A DNA stretch of 64,000 bases from Brevipalpus yothersi (taxonomy: Eukaryota > Arthropoda > Arachnida > Trombidiformes > Tenuipalpidae), in assembly GCA_003956705.1 (NCBI GenBank), contig QZCP01000335.1, forward strand, positions 124,001 through 188,000, in the 5' to 3' direction. Shown piece after piece: positions 21,628 to 33,352 of the stretch. Under the pieces are notes generated by a model. That model saw only the letters and a list, made by a program, of their open reading frames with translations, made no database searches and was not told where the DNA came from. The position numbers and the translations under genes are program-made. The number at the start of each line of letters is the position of its first letter. The first letter of the stretch is position 1.

Positions 21628-22074
21628 TCACTGTGGAAGGATTTCTGGAGGTCCATCTAAACTCGGATCATCCCCAGGAACCACAAACGCTATGATATGT
21701 CCATCTACCTGGTCTCCAGGCAGGTTTGCATTTCTTCTGACGACGATGATGGCGTTAATCACATGTGACACCTCTTGGCTATTTCTGTTGTTGTTGTATC
21801 TTTGAATAAAAGCGTCGAGGTTAAGAGGCACCATTGGACGACCTCTTCTAACCATGGTGATGAGACATGGGCTAGCCATCATTTCCATTGCTTGATTCTT
21901 CGCAACAGCTACCACTGACTGACCATTGACCTCGAGTATAACATCTCTTGAGTACTTGTCATAGAGAAATTCATTCAACTCGAGTCCTCCGTCTACCTCA
22001 TCAGGTAGGAAGATGTGTCGGCGTAGATAATATAAGTTTTCCCACCAGGGCTTTAATGTATTTAGTCTTTGCAT
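21628..22074 (-). CDS. ORF3 of the Gag-bearing element, PDZ-like protein
   Basis: 148 codons from ATG 22072-22074 to the stop at 21628. Residues about 40-80 read 'RDVILEVNGQSV' then 'NQAMEMM' and 'LITMVRRG', the typical PDZ sequence of the GD.IL.VNG..V strand, the helix with Ala at its start and the last strand. The first half of the domain (GLGF loop) is not obvious, so this may be a partial or divergent PDZ. PDZ domains bind C-terminal peptides; the role here is unknown. It sits between ORF2 and the 3' LTR end. Confidence 0.45.
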   Translation of the reverse strand: MQRLNTLKPWWENLYYLRRHIFLPDEVDGGLELNEFLYDKYSRDVILEVNGQSVVAVAKNQAMEMMASPCLITMVRRGRPMVPLNLDAFIQRYNNNRNSQEVSHVINAIIVVRRNANLPGDQVDGHIIAFVVPGDDPSLDGPPEILPQ

Positions 22075-22216
22075 GATCTGAAATTGAATATTAGTTATCT
22101 TTTTAGCTTCATTATTACGTGAAACAGAGTGACTCTGGTGTCCACAAGCCTGTACAAATACATATTAACAACTGAACAAACATGTTAACTTTCCCCATTC
22201 ACTTGGAGACACCAAA

Positions 22217-22861
22217 CTAGTGTTTTGAGGACACATAATTTTGTCGCTCTATGAGTATCTTGGGTATTCTACTCCAAAGATGTGGGTGACAAGAGAAGAT
22301 CACCACCATCAGAACTATTGCTGTTACAATTCGAAACACATCCACTCGTTTACCAGTCAATTCATGGTAATGTAACCATCTCAAAATATCAGGAAATAAA
22401 TATTTTCTTCTTCTCTTTGTAACTGGAATCAGCACCACCACTCTACGGTTGCTCATTCTACGGATCAAGTTCATCATACCAATCGGTGAGTTATCATCAC
22501 TGACACTCATAATCACTGAATTTTCCAAAATTCCATTGGCAGAGAACTGGTCATTTTTCCAGTGTTTCACCGTATTTACGATTTCTGACGTAAATTCAAT
22601 AAGCGATTTACCGGGTTCATAGGTCTCATTAAGTATTTCACCATAATCCTCCATATTTTTGCCCATCACTCGAAGCTCTTTTCGGTAAGTAGACTCTGAA
22701 TATGAGCCTCCGTGTTTGTCATCTCCAATGAGCGTTTTAACCATAGTATTTTCCAGCTTCTGTACTTTATTTTGGTTCCAAACATCCCATGTATCGTTTT
22801 CATCTCGGGTCAGAGTTGTGATTCTGACGAATGGACTGATTTGCACCCGCATTGTGATCAA
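22217..22861 (-). CDS. ORF2 of the Gag-bearing element, possible PDZ-like end
   Basis: A 214-codon frame entered in +1 relative to gag; the start may be by frameshift or at ATG 22859-22861. It is basic and charged, without protease or RT motifs. Near its middle 'ENSVIMSV.D' followed by 'MMNLIRRM' and 'VVVLIPV' resembles the late strands and helix of a PDZ fold, followed by a hydrophobic segment near the C-terminus. Function unknown; the PDZ comparison is weak for this ORF. Confidence 0.4.
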   Translation of the reverse strand: MITMRVQISPFVRITTLTRDENDTWDVWNQNKVQKLENTMVKTLIGDDKHGGSYSESTYRKELRVMGKNMEDYGEILNETYEPGKSLIEFTSEIVNTVKHWKNDQFSANGILENSVIMSVSDDNSPIGMMNLIRRMSNRRVVVLIPVTKRRRKYLFPDILRWLHYHELTGKRVDVFRIVTAIVLMVVIFSCHPHLWSRIPKILIERQNYVSSKH

Positions 22862-24146
22862 CTCTTCGAAACTGAAGAGAATTTGGATTCCAATAACATG
22901 TAATTGTTTGCCGGATCATTCTATCCAATTGATCATCATAAATCGGATTCACATCGAATTTCATCAACATTTTCTGGTTATTCAGAAGCGAAAAAATTTC
23001 ATCAAGCAAATCATCAACTAGACCATTTTCATCATTAGGTTTGGAATTTTCAATCCTATAGTTTTCCAACCTGCTGAGCTCTTGTTCATCCGGATGAGCC
23101 TCAATCTCGGTGGGAGCATTGGTCATCAAGTTTTCAATTTTTACATGAGACACTTCGAATTCAGATTCTAACTCCAACTCATTTTTTATTTTTCCAGTGT
23201 GATTTGAAATCATCTCCCCATATCCAAGCAAATGAAACTCAGAATCAGACGAGATCCCACTGTCCAGCTCTTCTGAGAACTCACTGTATGACTCTGCTGA
23301 GTCCGCAAGATTGATATTGATTGATTCACCATCATTTTCATCATATCTTTTAGTTGGCTGATCACCTTCGTCTGGTTGCTCCAACTCTCCCTTGAATTTT
23401 AAATTGACTTCCTCAGAAGAATATTCGGATTTGGTTCCAAACGTGGAACCCTCATTGGGCTCCTCTACGAGCCGTAAGTCATCATATTGACATTTATCTC
23501 GGATCGGCAATATCATTTGTCGCGATCTCCTGGTTCCTGTGGTAAGTTTTGCTAATTTTAACATTTGGCGTCTCGCCTTATGGGCTTCTTCAGGGTTCTC
23601 AATCTTGGAAAGTTCCTCTTCGGTATTTTCAACATTTTGAGCTTGTTTCAATAGTTCATCAACAGAAATTGGACCATAAATATCGAGCCAAATTTTCAGA
23701 TTGGAATGTAAACCTCTTTGAATTAGATACACCATTTTTTGTTCACTCATTTTTTTGTCCACCTTTTTACACATGTATGTCATGTTGAGTATGTAACTTT
23801 GAGCTGCTTCGCCTTCCTTTTGTTTAGTTTTTAGAATTCTCCGATAATATTCCTCTCTCCAATTTTTGTGTGTGAAGTGCATCAACATTTCAGATTTGAG
23901 TTTATGATAAGAATCGATTGGTTTGTTTGGCCCAACTGTTGGCCGTAAAAACTTGAACCACGTCCTTGCGGTTCCTGTTAGACGAGTAGGCAAATGCAAG
24001 AGCTTCCCATATTCATCGAGCTGCAGTGCATCAGCTATCATCTCAAAATCATCCAGCCAATCGATTAAATCATCACCAGAATTATCACCAGAAAACATCG
24101 AAACGTGACCACTTAAATCAATCATTGCTGAGAATTCCAGGTTCAC
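22800..24146 (-). CDS. gag: Gag-like capsid protein with long acidic tail
   Basis: Encodes up to 448 residues; the ATG at 24123-24125 (MIDLSG) is as likely a start as the upstream codon at 24146. The N-terminal third is a retrotransposon-gag capsid domain (WLDDFEMIADAL, ARTWFKFL, GPNKPIDSY, YYRRILKTKQKEGEAAQSYI). The rest is acidic and Ser/Glu-rich. There is no CCHC knuckle and no protease. The reading frame is fully intact. It overlaps the next ORF by about 62 nt in the +1 frame, the layout used by Ty-type elements for frameshifting. It would package element RNA. Confidence 0.75.
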   Translation of the reverse strand: MNLEFSAMIDLSGHVSMFSGDNSGDDLIDWLDDFEMIADALQLDEYGKLLHLPTRLTGTARTWFKFLRPTVGPNKPIDSYHKLKSEMLMHFTHKNWREEYYRRILKTKQKEGEAAQSYILNMTYMCKKVDKKMSEQKMVYLIQRGLHSNLKIWLDIYGPISVDELLKQAQNVENTEEELSKIENPEEAHKARRQMLKLAKLTTGTRRSRQMILPIRDKCQYDDLRLVEEPNEGSTFGTKSEYSSEEVNLKFKGELEQPDEGDQPTKRYDENDGESININLADSAESYSEFSEELDSGISSDSEFHLLGYGEMISNHTGKIKNELELESEFEVSHVKIENLMTNAPTEIEAHPDEQELSRLENYRIENSKPNDENGLVDDLLDEIFSLLNNQKMLMKFDVNPIYDDQLDRMIRQTITCYWNPNSLQFRRVDHNAGANQSIRQNHNSDPR

Positions 24147-24900
24147 GCAGAGGGGTTATATGTTAAATTATTACTCACCGAAATATTTCTCCGCTTAGTT
24201 TAAATGATTGAGTCTTCAAAGTTAATTCTCTAATCACCATTCCTAGAAATTTCTAATGGGTAATATCCATTTATTTGAGATCACGAGCTACCCTCCAGTA
24301 CTGAGATTCTCAATGTTCGAAAGGTATTTACATTCAAACTGATAGGAAATCTATTCGACCATCCCATAATGTGTGTATCTATCAATTTCCTTATTTTTAT
24401 CAATTTGTAACCAGTATGGTAGTAACTATGTTTCAGTGCAATATCATTTAGCATCGTACAATTGCGAGTCTCTGATAATTGTGTTGGTCTCACATAAACT
24501 TCCACTGAAATTCGATTATATCTCTTACTTATTTCAAATAATCATTCTCAACAGTGGATCCCTTTCACTGGGATATTGTTGATGAAATGTACAACGATTC
24601 TTAATCCAAAAAAAACAGACTTAAATGGATGATAATTTCTCAGCCCTTCATTGGGTTACTATTAGAAGGATTCAAGATTATCTGCCCTTGCACTGGGCCT
24701 GAAAACCAGAGTCATACGACAGAAGATTGGAACAACCTTACCTCAAATGCGTAGCTTACTTTTACAATGAGAAAGTACACAGATTTTCTTCGTTAATCCT
24801 TCACTGGATTCGAGGAAAACAATTCACTCAGCACTGGTAGACTATTTCTTTAGATTAACGATACAACTTCAATGCCAGGTTAGATACAAAATTCTCGAAA

Positions 24901-24916
24901 CCTGGTGCGAACACCA
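24901..24916 (-). other. Primer-binding site
   Basis: Three nt inside the 5' LTR the minus strand reads TGGTGTTCGCACCAGG. The TGG start, complementary to a tRNA CCA end, is the hallmark of a PBS. It fixes the element's orientation as minus, agreeing with gag. The tRNA species was not identified. Confidence 0.65.
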
Positions 24917-24919
24917 TAA

Positions 24920-25478
24920 TGCAACGTGAATAGAAGCATTTGATAGGAAAAACTCAACTGTTCACCTCGAGAGCGAGAACTCCAATGAATTTTTATTCTT
25001 ATACATTGTATCTTCCTAGAGAGAAAGAGAGAACAGAATATACTGCAAAGGCTCTACACGAGCAGGACAATATTGATTATCTATTAAGCATCAAGGCTAT
25101 ACTCTGGACGTCCAGTCTGTGAGAGACATTCAAGTCATGTGTCTGTCTGGACAAAAACCAATAAAGTGATACATATAACGAGAGAGATAGAGAGATAGAG
25201 GAATAAAGTGCTTCTATTCTACCGTGGGCCAGATACTGGCTTGCACTACCCCCCTTCTGAAGGGAAGAGCTCTGAACTTCCTCAGTATGACATTAGATAG
25301 ATATACATAGTACAATATGACAAACATGGTATACATTGATCTATAGACCATTTTAAGCCTTAAACACTACTACATTTCGAAGAAAAGAAACGAAGACATC
25401 AAAACACTAGGGTAAAGCATGAAAACTCCAACATCTATTGTGGAAGACAATAGCAGCAATACCAGATACTGGCTTGCA
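24920..25478 (-). repeat. 5' LTR of the Gag-bearing element
   Basis: Begins with TG and ends with CA on either strand, and contains the 90-bp repeat. In minus sense an AATAAA lies within the repeat (complement of TTTATT near 24991). Confidence 0.65.
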
Positions 25479-26020
25479 ACCCTCTTTTGGGGATGGTGGT
25501 CCTCAACTCAAAACTGAGCGAGCTAATGAGTCCAGAAGGTAAGTCAAAACGATGAGAAAGGAGAGAAAATCTAACCATTATTCTTTATGGGGTAACCAAA
25601 GTTCGCTCCATTGTTGAGCTTGTATTCGGCGGAGTCAAGCAACAGTTCAGAATTGATGCCGAGCTATTGAACAACTTGATAGTCAAAGACTTCTCGAAGC
25701 AGCTTGAGATACTTTGCGCTATCATCAATAAGTATCACCCAAGAGTTGTGGCAGATCGAGGCCATGAAGAAGAAATCTGTGAGCACATGGTCAGTAGAAT
25801 GAAATTAGAGAACAAGCTATTACCTTTGATCTAAGCCGAAGGACTTTTCATAATTGAGAGATTGTTCAGAATGTATGACCCTCAAGAGCAATTGATAAGC
25901 CGGTTAGTCAACAATGGGCCATACTTCCTCACAACTGGCTAGTATTGTTTCAAACTCATCGAATCTTATAAAGCACGATTCAGCGAAATGACACTTAAAC
26001 TTGAGGTGAGCTCGATATTC

Positions 26021-27546
26021 TCCCTGTGAGTGGGACTTTTATTGATTATTCTTATTGATTATAATTACACTCTTTTACTGCGACATTCTAAGCTTCTACT
26101 CATTCTCATCATTCGTTGTCTCTTTTTATTCACTTTTCTTTGTCACCCAGCATGCCCAAGAGTTGTACCAGAATTGTTATCACTCTCTCTCCTTCATTGT
26201 ATTGACTGAATACTTATAGAAAGTTCGTGATTGGCTGTGTGCGTCAAATCATCGGGATTGTGATCGGTGTTTGTGTTGATGCATGATCACTTGTTCCGAT
26301 ACATAACTCAGCCGGAGTTTTGAGCAGTGTTGACCTACAAGGGTGAGCGATGAGTTTGATCAACTCTATAGTATTGTTTCGCTTCGGATTCTGATTCGAT
26401 CTACATCTTCCAAACTGTTACTTTTATTCCACTGAGAGTGACATCATCAGTACACACACACACAGATACATACACGTTCTAGTAAACATTAAACCAGCAA
26501 AGGTAAAACCTGAAAAGCCTTGAGCGTTTAGTTTTCTTCTCCTTCTCTCCTATTTCCCTCTACTTTATCTTTCTCTTCCTCTTCCTCCTTTATTTCCTCT
26601 TTTACATTCTCAAAGACTGGGATATCCCCAGGATATCACAGTCTATCACCAGGGTATCACAGTCTATCGCCCAAAATAGCTCGGTAGTTCGCTAAGATAT
26701 CTCAGTCTTCTCTCTCTCCCCTAGATCACAATTTCATAGCCCTTTCCCCAATTTGACTTTTCTCTCTCTATATTCTAATCATCGATCCATATTCTCCTCA
26801 TGCTAAATGACAATCTAATAGCAATTCCCTTTTCTGTATGGCTTGACAGCCTCTGGGAGCTCAATTGACCGGGCACCCGAAAAGAGTCTGGCCATTGGGC
26901 TAGGGAATCAGATGGAGTCACCCAGAACACTATACAGTTAACCATACCTCGAATGATCCATGATAAGTGCAATGCAACTTATTGCAATTAATTTTTATCA
27001 TTCAACATCGAACACATTTATTTAAGCTTGGAAGAATTGAACTGACTTCCTCGCTGTCTCGGAGGCAAGTGACTCATTTCCTTTTGGATCTCTCTCTCTC
27101 TCTCTGTCTCTTGGCCTCTCTCTGTAGCCCACGATCTTTGGGCTGGAGTATTTATGACACATTACTACAACGCAGTAGTGTGTCATAAACACGGGAGTGG
27201 TATTTGGTTACCAAACCAAACTTGTCCACTCACATGGATAAGCTTTTGGCTTGCAATAAGTCATCACCTTTCGGTGACGAATAAAGCTGAGATCATGAAC
27301 TTCTCTCTCTCTCTCTTTCTCTCTCTGTTCTATTCTAGTAGAATAATTGTCATTCGTCTTACTCGATTCGCTCCATGCTCAGGGTATAAAAAGGTATTGT
27401 GTCACAAAATGAAAACACAGTTCACAAGATCTTCGTTACTTGTTCTCTTCAATCATTCGAATCCCCTGTGAACCCAATTTTGTCTCATTACCTTTTTCTA
27501 TTATATTACATAATATCAATATATCATTCTTAAGTCTTGCTCGCAT
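26021..27546. other. No gene seen; CT- and AC-rich simple repeats
   Basis: Contains (AC)n near 26453, repeated ATATCACAGTCTATC units (26625-26705) and (CT)n near 27088-27120 and 27303-27330. No supported ORF. Confidence 0.4.
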
Positions 27547-30500
27547 CTAGGTCACTAAATTACGTTCAAGTAAATGTTTTGTTTCAAATGTGAAAATTTG
27601 GACAAAAGTACTTTCAATTGGCTTAGCTTCCGCCAAACTGTTTCGAGTAGGTTTGGGTTCGAGCCCAAAAATACCTTTCGATACAGATTCATTTTCTCTT
27701 AGTAGTTGCAACAACAACATTGAATTGTTTTCGAAAGCACGGCGCATTGATCGGTACAAAAATCTATCATGGAAGCCGTACTTGCTAAGCATTTTTCTCT
27801 TTTTCGAAGGAAGTGAGCCGAGGTTTCGGAGTTTTTGAATTGAGCTTTGCATCAGCTTTTTGCTTGTTGAGAATCTCATCTTTTTCTACGAGAAGCGCCA
27901 TACATATTTATATCATCATCACTATCATCTGCCTCATCTTCCACATCCTCTTCAAACATGAGTGGGTATCTTGATAAGGCATCAACATCATGATGATGCT
28001 TTCCAGACTTGTATACTACCTCAAAGTCTTGCCACTGGCGTGCCATTGAGTATCTCATCAACCTTGGGCTCAGATTCTTTTTGCTAATCGAATAGCAGAG
28101 ACTACGACGGTCAGTGTGTACCTGAAAATGTATACCGTCTAGGTACCTTTCCCATTTGCCCACAGCTTCAACAATAGCCAGACATTCCTTATCACTGATG
28201 TGATAGTTCAATCGGGCTCCGGTAAGTAATTCACTCATGTAAATGATTGGTTGGCAAATCCCATCTATTTTTTGGAGAGGAATTGTTCCTATCCCGTGAG
28301 CACAAGCGTCAGTCCTCAGTTGTGTCTCTCTGGTTGGGTCATAATCAGCCAAAACAAGATGTTTCATCAATTTTTTCAATCTATTGAATGCTTTTGTGGG
28401 ACTCTTTCCATTGAAAAGGTCGATCTTTCTTGAACAAGTCAGTGAGCGGCTCAGCAACTATTGAAAAATTGCGAATAGATTCCTGATTATAAGAACAAAG
28501 AGCCACAAATGATCGAACATCGCGGACACAGAGTGGAGTTGCAAAGTTTTTGACAGCCAAAACCTTTATCTCATCGGGCTTCTGGCCATCTCTACCTACC
28601 ACGTGACCTAGATATAAGATTTCTTCTAGAGCCAACTTACATTTTGGTAGTTTGAGCTTGGGATTAGCCACCTCCAACCATTTGAAGACTTCCCCCAGAC
28701 GCTCGAGATACTCATCGAAAGTTTTTGCGAGAACGACTATATCATCAATATACACAAGGCAGCTATCATATTTTACTGTAGCGAGAACTTTATCTAATAC
28801 TCTCTGAAACGAGCTGGGAGCATTGATCAATCCAAACGGTAACCTTTCGAGGCTGAACAACGGATTAACTGTTATGAATGATGTTTCGAGTTGATCCTCA
28901 AGATGCATGGCGATTTGATAGTATCCTGACCTAAGGTCCAACAAGAAAAAGTATTGAGCTCCTTCTAGCATGTCAAGGGAGCTATCTATCCTAGGTAATG
29001 GATATTTGTTGAGTTTTGTGATTGCATTGAGTGGTCAATAATCAACACACATCCTAAGCTCACCTGTCTTTTAAGGAACCACTACAATCGGAAATGCCCG
29101 TGATGAATTAGCTCCTTCTATGATTCCAGTTCCTAGGAGAGAACCAATGATTTCATCCATTTTTTCGTCTCTTCACTGGTGATAGCTTATACGTTGCTCA
29201 ATGAATCGAGGCATGATTTCCAGTATCAATTTGATGCTGATAAAGATTACAGCATCTTATCTCGGAATCCTTGGTGGCGGAAATAGGCTCAGATGAATCA
29301 AGCAACCTCATCAACCTATTGTGTTGTTCATCATCAATTTTCTTGGAAACGATAACTTCATCATACTTCTTACTAATACCTTTTACGATAAAAAGGGTAT
29401 CCAACTCATCATCACTATCATCCAATTCATCAATTGGATCGAATTCAGCTCTAACCGAATCAATATCGGTTTAGATTAGGCTAATCTGATAAACCACTGT
29501 CGACCTGCTACTGTTATCTTACCCTATGTGAATAATTTTCTCTTTCGAGCCTATTCATACGTCAGTATTTTTGCACACATCTTTACCAATTAACACTGGA
29601 ATTCCTCAAGGTAGATTGTTGACCACAACAAAAGCATCAATTTAAATCTCTTTTCCATTTGCTTTCAACGTTAATCTTGTGTCACATTCACCTAGAGGTC
29701 TTGACGGATTGTTGCTGGTGCGTTCAGTTCCTGGTCCACGATATGGGTTTCTGATCTGATCAAAAGTTGATTGAGTTATGAGTGAAATCTCACTCTTCGA
29801 ATCTATGATGGCTTAAAATCGTTTTCCATCTAAACTGATCTCGGAAAACACAAGCTTACCCTCTTTCCTCTTCCTGGTCTGGTTCAAAATGATTGTGTTG
29901 ATCATGTCGAATCTGTTCTCGGTGATTTGTTGAAGTATAGTTTTTTTGTTTCTCCCCTAAGATCACACCGAATATCACTAGTGTAATTTTGTTGGTTATC
30001 ACCAGGATGGACAGATGGCCCAGGTTGATTTTCTGACCAATAATCGGATCTCATGTCCACATCGTTGATACGAGGGCAAACATTACCCTTGTGCCCAGGT
30101 TCTCGGCAGCCATACTAGATAATTTCCTGCCTTGTTTGCTTTTGAGGTATTGGCCTCTGTTGCGAGGTAGGAGACCGTTACATTTGTACTCGACTTTCGT
30201 TACCCGGATGAGAACGTTGATTTTAGTCTCCTCCATTCATTACACTCAGCTTATAACTCAGATCTTGAACAGTTTTGTTCAGAGCGACAATCATATTGAT
30301 CATCATTTGTTGTATTGGTTCCGTTTAGCTCTGTGTATCTTGACTTATTACTCTAAACATTGCTTCTTGTCTAGACCTTCTCTAATAGATGATAGAATAG
30401 TGCTCCCAGTCATATTCCTATCGACTCGTTTACACAAATCTTCCATTCGAATGATGGAAGAACTAGCACTCAGTTCCTCGCCTTATTTCTGACAAGTCAT

Positions 30501-31000
30501 TCATTCATGATATTTCGAACAATAGTCAGGCCTCAAAAAGGCAGCAATCATTTTACCTTTCACTTCTTGATGGGTTCATAACCTTCTTGATTGAGTTAAG
30601 GTCTTATCAAATTGTTGAACTATAGTTTGGCAGGACCAGCTAAGTATGGGGGGAGTTTACTTAGCTTTTCCCTGTCACTCAAACCCAAATCGGCTGACAA
30701 GTATTCGTATCGGTCAATCGAATCCACCAGGCCTTCATCTGCTGTTGATTCTTTGCTGAGGAATCCTCTTTCCAAGCTGTTCTAAGCTCATTGGAGTAAT
30801 TACGTGCAACTAATTCACCAGATAATTGAGAAGCTTCTGCATCGGGTGCCATGTAATTATTTCATCAAGGAAATTTTTTTCTAACGAAGGCATAACGCAC
30901 TCATGAAATGTTTCGAAGTCTAGCTTTAAAGCATATCATAATTCCCCTTCATGTTTGAGAACATCATTCAGTGTTTTAACTCCTTGCGGATATCAGAAAG
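27547..31000 (-). pseudogene. pol: Decayed Ty3/gypsy gag-pol remnant
   Basis: Read right to left: a degenerate gag with a CCHC-like knuckle (EPGHKGNVC, about 30070-30110), then protease-like sequence, an RT entry segment HQIDTG (about 29230), RT palm (28381-29160) with LDLRSGYYQIA and catalytic YIDD (about 28740), and RNase H (27876-28457) with RTDACAHG and SDKECLAIVEA. RT and RNase H are in different frames (overlap 28381-28457), and the segment upstream of 28971 has stops at otherwise conserved positions. After RNase H the frame shifts again toward the integrase linker and homology ends near 27547. It belongs to a different gypsy lineage from the element at 1-10021, judged by the RT motifs. 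Confidence 0.8.
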
Positions 31001-32040
31001 ATAGGATTCATTAGTAACAAGAATATCTTTCAAATAGTTCCACCAGTCCCTCCATCCAGACTCCAGACTAATGATCCTACTTTCACTCCTACCAATTCAA
31101 CCTGTGATCATATTCAAACTTAGCAAATCAATCCTTAGAGATACTGAACGGATGTATTCAGCTCGATGAGGGACCTTTATCCATAACTTGAAATTTTTGC
31201 TCACTAGCTAGCGATTTTTATGATTTTTTTGATTTCTTTCGGCCAAAATGTGGGATTTTGTAGGGTTTTTTTAACTATTTAAATAATGTGCTCTCCAGAC
31301 TCACCATTATTTTCATAATGTACATGGTCAGGAGACAGATCAATTCGCAAGTAATTAATTAAATCTCCTTTTGAGCAGATCTTCCAGGACCCAATGGATC
31401 GGGCTGAGGCCGGTACTCCAACCGGGCTTCCTAAGGCCTGACATCTATTCGGCCTCTCAACTGGCTTGATCCTGGAAAGCTAGTTTTTTCTAACCCGCCA
31501 GATGGCAGCTGTGTCTGGCAACTACAGCCGTTCCAGGACCAAGACTATTTTTTGGGTGCCTGCCAAATTGGCTTTCAATCGTTTTTTGATTTTTCTATGG
31601 AAGAAAAAAGTGAGTCCTTTTGAAGTTCCTCCTTTCAAATTCCATTATCGAGCTTAAACTTATTTCAATTAATACTTTTTTTCCAGGGAAAGAGAGAGAA
31701 AGAGAAAGAGAAAGTCGAGGCTGAATTAGGAACTTTGGTTTAATTCGAACCCAAGTTCCTATCCGGCGTCTGGATTGCCCCATAGGCGTCAGAGATCGCC
31801 ACCGCCTTGCTCCAACCTTCGAAGGTTGTTAATTTTATAAAATGATTTTACACATAGGTTTATGGTTTTTGAAAACTGTGACATCTTGGGCATTGAACAA
31901 AATTTTCAACTATCTTTGGGAAGGTATCTTTTAAATTTCTTGAATTTCAATTTTTTTCTTTCAGGAAGAGTTTGTAGAAGAAGAAGAAGAAAAAGAAGAA
32001 GAGGAAGAAGACGAGGACAGGATTGACGGATCGGAGGATT
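31001..32040. other. No gene seen; possible SINE-like piece and purine tracts
   Basis: Holds a GC-richer patch (31380-31560), a minus-strand segment with a weak Pol III A-box/B-box look (about 31735-31810, GGTTCGAA box) followed by a CTTTCT-rich tail, and a GAA-rich tract (31974-32010). None is firm. Confidence 0.3.
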
Positions 32041-33035
32041 AACGAGGATTGATGGACAGTGGGCTGAGACCAATGATGGTGAAAGATTCAAGCTTTTTGA
32101 AACGGATGGTGCCAGCAAGATTGTTGCTTTTGCTACAGATGAGATGTTGACACGTTTGTGTGCTAGTCCTTTTGTTATCATGGACGGTACATTCCGAGTA
32201 TCACCTTTAATTTTTAAGCAGCTCTATTCTTTTTCATGGCAAGTTCAGAGGGGGAGTGTTTCCACTGGTGTATGTGTTATTGTCAGATAAAACCCGTGAG
32301 ACATATGGAGCTGTCCTGAACCTCCTAATTCAAGCATGTGCTCGCATCAACTGCCACTTTAAGCCCGATAAATTTCTTCTGGATTCCGAGATAGCAATGG
32401 TATCTGCTGTGAGGTCTGTTTTCCCGGGGTCGTGCATAAAAGGGTGCTATTTCCATTTCACTCAAGCTCTGTGGCGGAGATGTCTAAAAATTGGGCTCAA
32501 AGCGCATTATAAGGACCCATTAGTGAAGAATTTTATTCGAGGATTCATGATTTTACCTTTTGTTCCTGTGGATGAGGTCCGTCATGGTATTGATACTATT
32601 ATGCGTAATAGACCTCCAAGTTCGCATCCTGCCTCTGAGCTCTTGATAGATTTCGAGTTCTATTTTCATCGTACATGGACAAATGGAAATTTTCCTCCAG
32701 TTCAGTGGAGTTGCTATATGAACTTCGACACTAGAACTACCAACCATGTGGAGGGATGGCATCGTTCATTCAATGAAAAAGTTAAAAAAACTCATCCGAA
32801 TTTATTCAATTTTATTAAATCACCCCAATCAGAAGAGGAAATAACTCGAAATAGAATGAGAGAGATCGATAATGGACATTGACTGTGGCCTGTGAAAAAA
32901 TCATATCGTGATCTGAACCTTCGAATAATCCTCTATACTCAACAGCTGAACAATGCTGAGCGATCATTAGAATCATATATAGATGCCATGATAAATTCAA
33001 TTTCCGACCCTGTGATAGTTTCAAACTCAGAATAA
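32041..33035 (+). pseudogene. MULE (Mutator-like) transposase fragment
   Basis: The N-terminal part of the catalytic domain (32041-32245) carries MDGTFRVSP..FKQLYSF, including the first catalytic Asp. A one-base frameshift near 32232 moves it to the frame 32256-32882. That frame continues PLVYVLLSDKTRETYGAV, then DSEIAMVSAV (second Asp), FPG..IKGC.FHF and TNHVEGWHRSFN. TGA at 32880-32882 ends the ORF, yet the same frame has related sequence (KKSYRDL) to about 33030. The order is diagnostic of MULE transposases. Frameshift and stop make it inactive. Confidence 0.75.
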
Positions 33036-33352
33036 ACTTTTTAACATTACATAAGCAATACCTGCGCTCTTCTTTGTATGGCCTCCGATTTATGCGCAAA
33101 GAAAATTTTCGAAAATTTTATATTTTTAAATATAAAATATAAAATTAGTAGGAAATATACCTTTCTCAATCATTTTCTATCGAATTTCCTTAATTTTGGC
33201 CACTTGGATCTAATCGAATATATTCAATCGCAAAAAATTACTGGAGATGGCGTATTTTTTCTATTTATTCACTTTTTTCATGTGAATTTTCATTCGATCA
33301 GAATGCTTTCTGTGGTGCAGATCATAAGTTTTTCATCTCTTGAAGAGTCAAG

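Larger units (their letters stand above)
21223..25478 (-). mobile_element. Non-autonomous Gag-bearing LTR retrotransposon inserted in the transposase
   Basis: The element starts TGCAACG (21223) and ends TTGCA (25478), flanked on both sides by ACCCT (21218-21222 and 25479-25483), a 5-bp target duplication. A 90-bp segment at the left end (21223-21312) is repeated with 3 differences at 24920-25009, so both LTRs are represented. The 5' LTR (minus sense) is 25478-24920. Next to it, 3 nt inside, is a TGG-starting primer-binding site. Gag and two further ORFs follow in the same minus orientation. No protease, RT or integrase was found. The left LTR is diverged or shortened beyond the first 90 bp. 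Confidence 0.8.
19661..26020 (+). pseudogene. DDE_4/Harbinger-superfamily-type transposase, split by an LTR element
   Basis: The 5' exon (19661-19882) has a Cys-pair module (CARC ... CSKC). A clean intron (19883-19944, GTAAGC...CTAG) leads into an acidic Ser/Asp linker with in-frame stops. The catalytic part (about 20640-21222) has a helix-turn-helix of the HTH_Tnp_4 type (MGLGQIIDRIA), then the first Asp in CDGTYLSVG and a later FDRGFQD. It is interrupted at 21222 by a 4.26-kb LTR element. The frame resumes at 25479 after the duplicated ACCCT and leads to an ERANESR then TKVRSIVELVFGG motif (25590-25640), the usual third acidic region. A GTAAGT just after the ERANESR codons suggests another intron. 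In-frame stops in the linker and 3' part mark it as dead. Confidence 0.75.

Noticed and set aside
27590..27838. Plus-strand ORF opposite the decayed gypsy pol
   Set aside because: It is antisense to the region following RNase H and has no features of its own.
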